Source of the DNA: Erythrocercus mccallii
Lineage: Eukaryota; Chordata; Aves; Passeriformes; Dicruridae
Assembly (NCBI GenBank): GCA_013397435.1
Contig: VZRG01001681.1
Span: 96,207 to 160,206, forward strand
Direction: 5' to 3'
Length of the DNA: 64,000 nucleotides
A model generated the notes under the pieces. That model was not told the origin of the DNA and did not search any database. It saw nothing but the letters and a program-made list of their open reading frames with translations. Position numbers and translations under genes: made by a program. Below, piece by piece: positions 62,123 through 64,000 of the stretch (positions are counted from its first letter, which is position 1; every line of letters starts with the position of its first letter).

Positions 62123-62139
62123 AGATTCTGTGATTCTGT
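62123..62139 (+). repeat. CR1-type octamer pair in opposite orientation
   Basis: AGATTCTGTGATTCTGT reads as two CR1 3'-terminal octamers on the plus strand. It is the near-exact reverse complement of the octamers at 61807-61828 that end the minus-strand CR1. The two motifs therefore bracket the 300-bp CR1 fragment as inverted repeats. It also overlaps the putative left edge of the next LTR. Confidence 0.7.
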
Positions 62140-62383
62140 CAAATTTTGGCCTGTCACAAGGAGATGGCACGGTCACATGGTTACAAGTGGGGTTTGGTGA
62201 CTTTGGCGGCACATGCGTTGCAGGACAGTTTTCCTTCATTTGTAGCCCAGGAAGTGTGTAAGCCAATATGTTAATGGGGCCTAATGAGTGTCTCACTTAC
62301 TTGTGGTCAGAATTTAAAGTTGACAAAAGTGGTAGAATCAACACTTTGAATCCTCTTACAGAATACTTAGGCATCAGTCAAGG

Positions 62384-62405
62384 CCCTCTGACCTTTGTCA
62401 GAGGG
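62384..62405 (+). other. Strong 9-bp hairpin
   Basis: CCCTCTGAC (62384-62392) and GTCAGAGGG (62397-62405) are perfect complements closing a CTTT tetraloop. Flanks are GG...TCTT. There is no U-run directly after it, and in a vertebrate it would not be read as an intrinsic terminator. Confidence 0.85.
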
Positions 62406-62595
62406 TCTTTGCAGGCACCCTTAAGGGCCCAGACTTATGACAAAAGTTATTTTCCACAGAGAGGGGAGTGTGGCTGTTGGCTGCTACAAGAGGCATGGTG
62501 CTTTGTGTGCTTCATTGAAGCAACACCAGTGCATGAGGCCTCTGCTTCACTCCAGGCACTTAGATATTAGGCCTTGCTTGAGGCTGATGCAAGAT

Positions 62596-62601
62596 AATAA
62601 A
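62596..62601 (+). terminator. Poly(A) signal AATAAA of the 62137 LTR
   Basis: AATAAA in GATAATAAAGAGACCC, 67 bp before the putative LTR end. Confidence 0.45.
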
Positions 62602-62672
62602 GAGACCCAGCTCATATTTTTCTCAAAAAGTCTCATGAGTTCTTTACTGTCTTAAAGCTGACTGTACAATTC

Positions 62673-63962
62673 TGATTATTTATAGCCTCTGTACAGCAAA
62701 AGGAGGCAGTTATTCCTGTACTTCTGCACGTGACTAATCTTTTGCTTTATTAGAAAGCAGTTGTTGTAATTGCAGCTTGGATAAGTCTTTCCTAACATTT
62801 TCCTGTCTACTGGGAAACCAGCTGCATCTCATTTTACTACCATTTACAATGCCTAATTCATTTTTTTTGCTGGGGGGAAGGTAGACTGCTGGTTTCCCGT
62901 AGTATGTATGCACAACACTCTGTGGCCTCAATATTTTCCCTATGACATCAGCGATAGCTTGAATTAGTTGCTTCAATTTTTAACATCTGATGTAAATAAG
63001 TTGCACTTTGAATTGGCTTTTTCCTTTAATTTTTCTCATACTGTAGGATGTACTGACACACAGCTGGTCTTGCAAAGGACTGTTGACTTAAGCTAGATAT
63101 CTTGGTTTTTTGTATTTTTTTTGTCCTCCCACATATAAGGTTGGCCCTTGACTGACATATGTTTAGACATATTTAATCTTTTCATCAAAGGAAAATTACT
63201 TAGCAGCTTAGAATTGTGCTTGCCCTTCCTCTCTTCTTTTAGCAAAATGGTACAATCTGGCACTATATTACAGTCCTTGAAAGACTGGAAAAGGGTGGGA
63301 ATTTTCAAGGAGCAGAGACAAATGATACGTAGCTGAATAGTACTGTTATCTCTTTCTCCAAAATAAAACTTTATTATGTCAGTCACACAAAATTACTGGT
63401 GTAGAAAGCTCTCTTTTCATCTTTCCTTAAAAACAAAATAAATTTAGAAGGTTTTCTATTATTGGTTCTGCTGCACAAATAGAACAAAACCCAACAGGAC
63501 TCAAACCAAAATACTTTATTGAATAATAAAAGGGTGAAATCAATATATTTCTATCTGTTCAAGAAATTTCACCATAATGGCTTTCTGGACCCCAGTGCTC
63601 TAACACTCTATACAGTTACTAATGGCTTTCTAATTTCATAATCTGAAATGCTAGAGTTTTAAATCTATTTACTTTAATTTCATGACATGTATCAGGGGCA
63701 AAAGGATGTATTTAGTGGCTTCATGTTACATGTTTCTGTTAGATTAGAGGATGCCCAAATGTCTACATCAGGGACTCACATTACAAGTTCTCAAGGAGGG
63801 CAGGGAAATAATGGAAAGGTTACGTTATTATTAATTTCAATCCTTAAATTAAAAAAGCCATATCCTTCCTGTACTTTTGAATTGCAACATATCTGGCATT
63901 GTTTTCAGTCCAAATTCTTCTTTCAGGAGGCTGCACCTTGCCTATGTGGTGTTGAACTTTTG
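62673..63962. other. AT-rich unique sequence, no gene seen
   Basis: Short frames only. A 97-codon minus-strand frame (63386-63093) shows no recognisable domain. Confidence 0.5.
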
Positions 63963-64000
63963 CCCTTCCCTTCCCTTCCCTTCCCTTCCCTTCCCTTCCC
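63963..64000 (+). repeat. (CCCTT)n microsatellite, cut by window edge
   Basis: At least seven perfect CCCTT units plus CCC run to the last base of the window. The true array length is not visible. A polypyrimidine array of this kind can adopt triplex structure and is prone to length change. Confidence 0.95.

Larger units (their letters stand above)
62137..62668 (+). mobile_element. Probable solo LTR, 532 bp
   Basis: TGTCAAATTTTGGCC starts the segment and AAAGCTGACTGTACA ends it (TGT...ACA). ATTC lies on both sides, at 62133-62136 and 62669-62672, giving a 4-bp duplication. AATAAA at 62596-62601 lies 67 bp before the end, as in an LTR R region, and a strong hairpin (62384-62405) lies in the presumed U3. 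Because the left edge is inside a repeated ATTCTGTG motif, a start at 62129 is an equal fit and the duplication could be fortuitous. A 4-bp duplication would suggest an ERV1-like element. Confidence 0.5.

Noticed and set aside
62384..62405. Rho-independent terminator
   Set aside because: The hairpin is strong, but the genome is vertebrate and no U-run follows directly.
1..64000. An undescribed multi-gene system
   Set aside because: No cluster of intact genes exists in the window. The dense parts are decayed retrotransposons and solo LTRs, and the rest is AT-rich non-coding DNA.

Overview
The window reads as nuclear DNA of a bird, most likely a songbird. The grounds are the many CR1 LINE fragments with bird-type reverse-transcriptase text, the octamer-type CR1 3' ends (ATTCTGTG and variants), and several solo endogenous-retrovirus LTRs. 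By eye the background is AT-rich and looks non-coding. I found no operons, no tRNA or rRNA, no CRISPR, and no host gene I can name. Almost every open reading frame is short, is AT noise, or lies inside a mobile element. The likely setting is intergenic sequence or a very long intron on a macrochromosome (inference).

Layout. 1-3009 is featureless AT-rich DNA, followed by a 3'-complete CR1 fragment (3010-4217). 4218-12950 is mostly unique, with one GC-richer block near 11 kb. 13.4-18.3 kb is a repeat cluster: three solo LTRs, each with a matching target-site duplication (13618-14156, 15517-16154, 17628-18325), plus older GC-rich sequence that is probably LTR-derived. After a quiet stretch come a CR1 fragment on the minus strand (about 23845-24310), a promoter-bearing solo LTR (28874-29472), two abutting CR1 pieces in opposite orientation (35500-36545), and a compound trinucleotide microsatellite (37292-37375). 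42060-45560 holds two CR1 copies in the same orientation with a short unexplained segment between them. 50275-50899 is LTR-like. A 13-unit AGC repeat is at 52215. The last 4 kb hold a 1,029-bp GC-rich solo LTR (60090-61118), a CR1 3' fragment on the minus strand, a probable further solo LTR (62137-62668) and a CCCTT microsatellite cut by the window edge.

The LTRs show target duplications of 4, 5 and 6 bp, so integrases of at least three kinds have acted here. All but one of the LTRs I could delimit have clear matching flanks, and no retroviral internal coding sequence survives. The window is therefore a record of repeated insertion followed by LTR-LTR recombination. The retained promoter and poly(A) signals are its only visible functional elements. 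I did not find a convincing undescribed biological system. The oddities most worth checking are a 45-bp array in one LTR, a coding-like antisense segment between two CR1 copies, two perfect palindromes of 20 and 22 bp, and the inverted CR1 end motifs near 62 kb.
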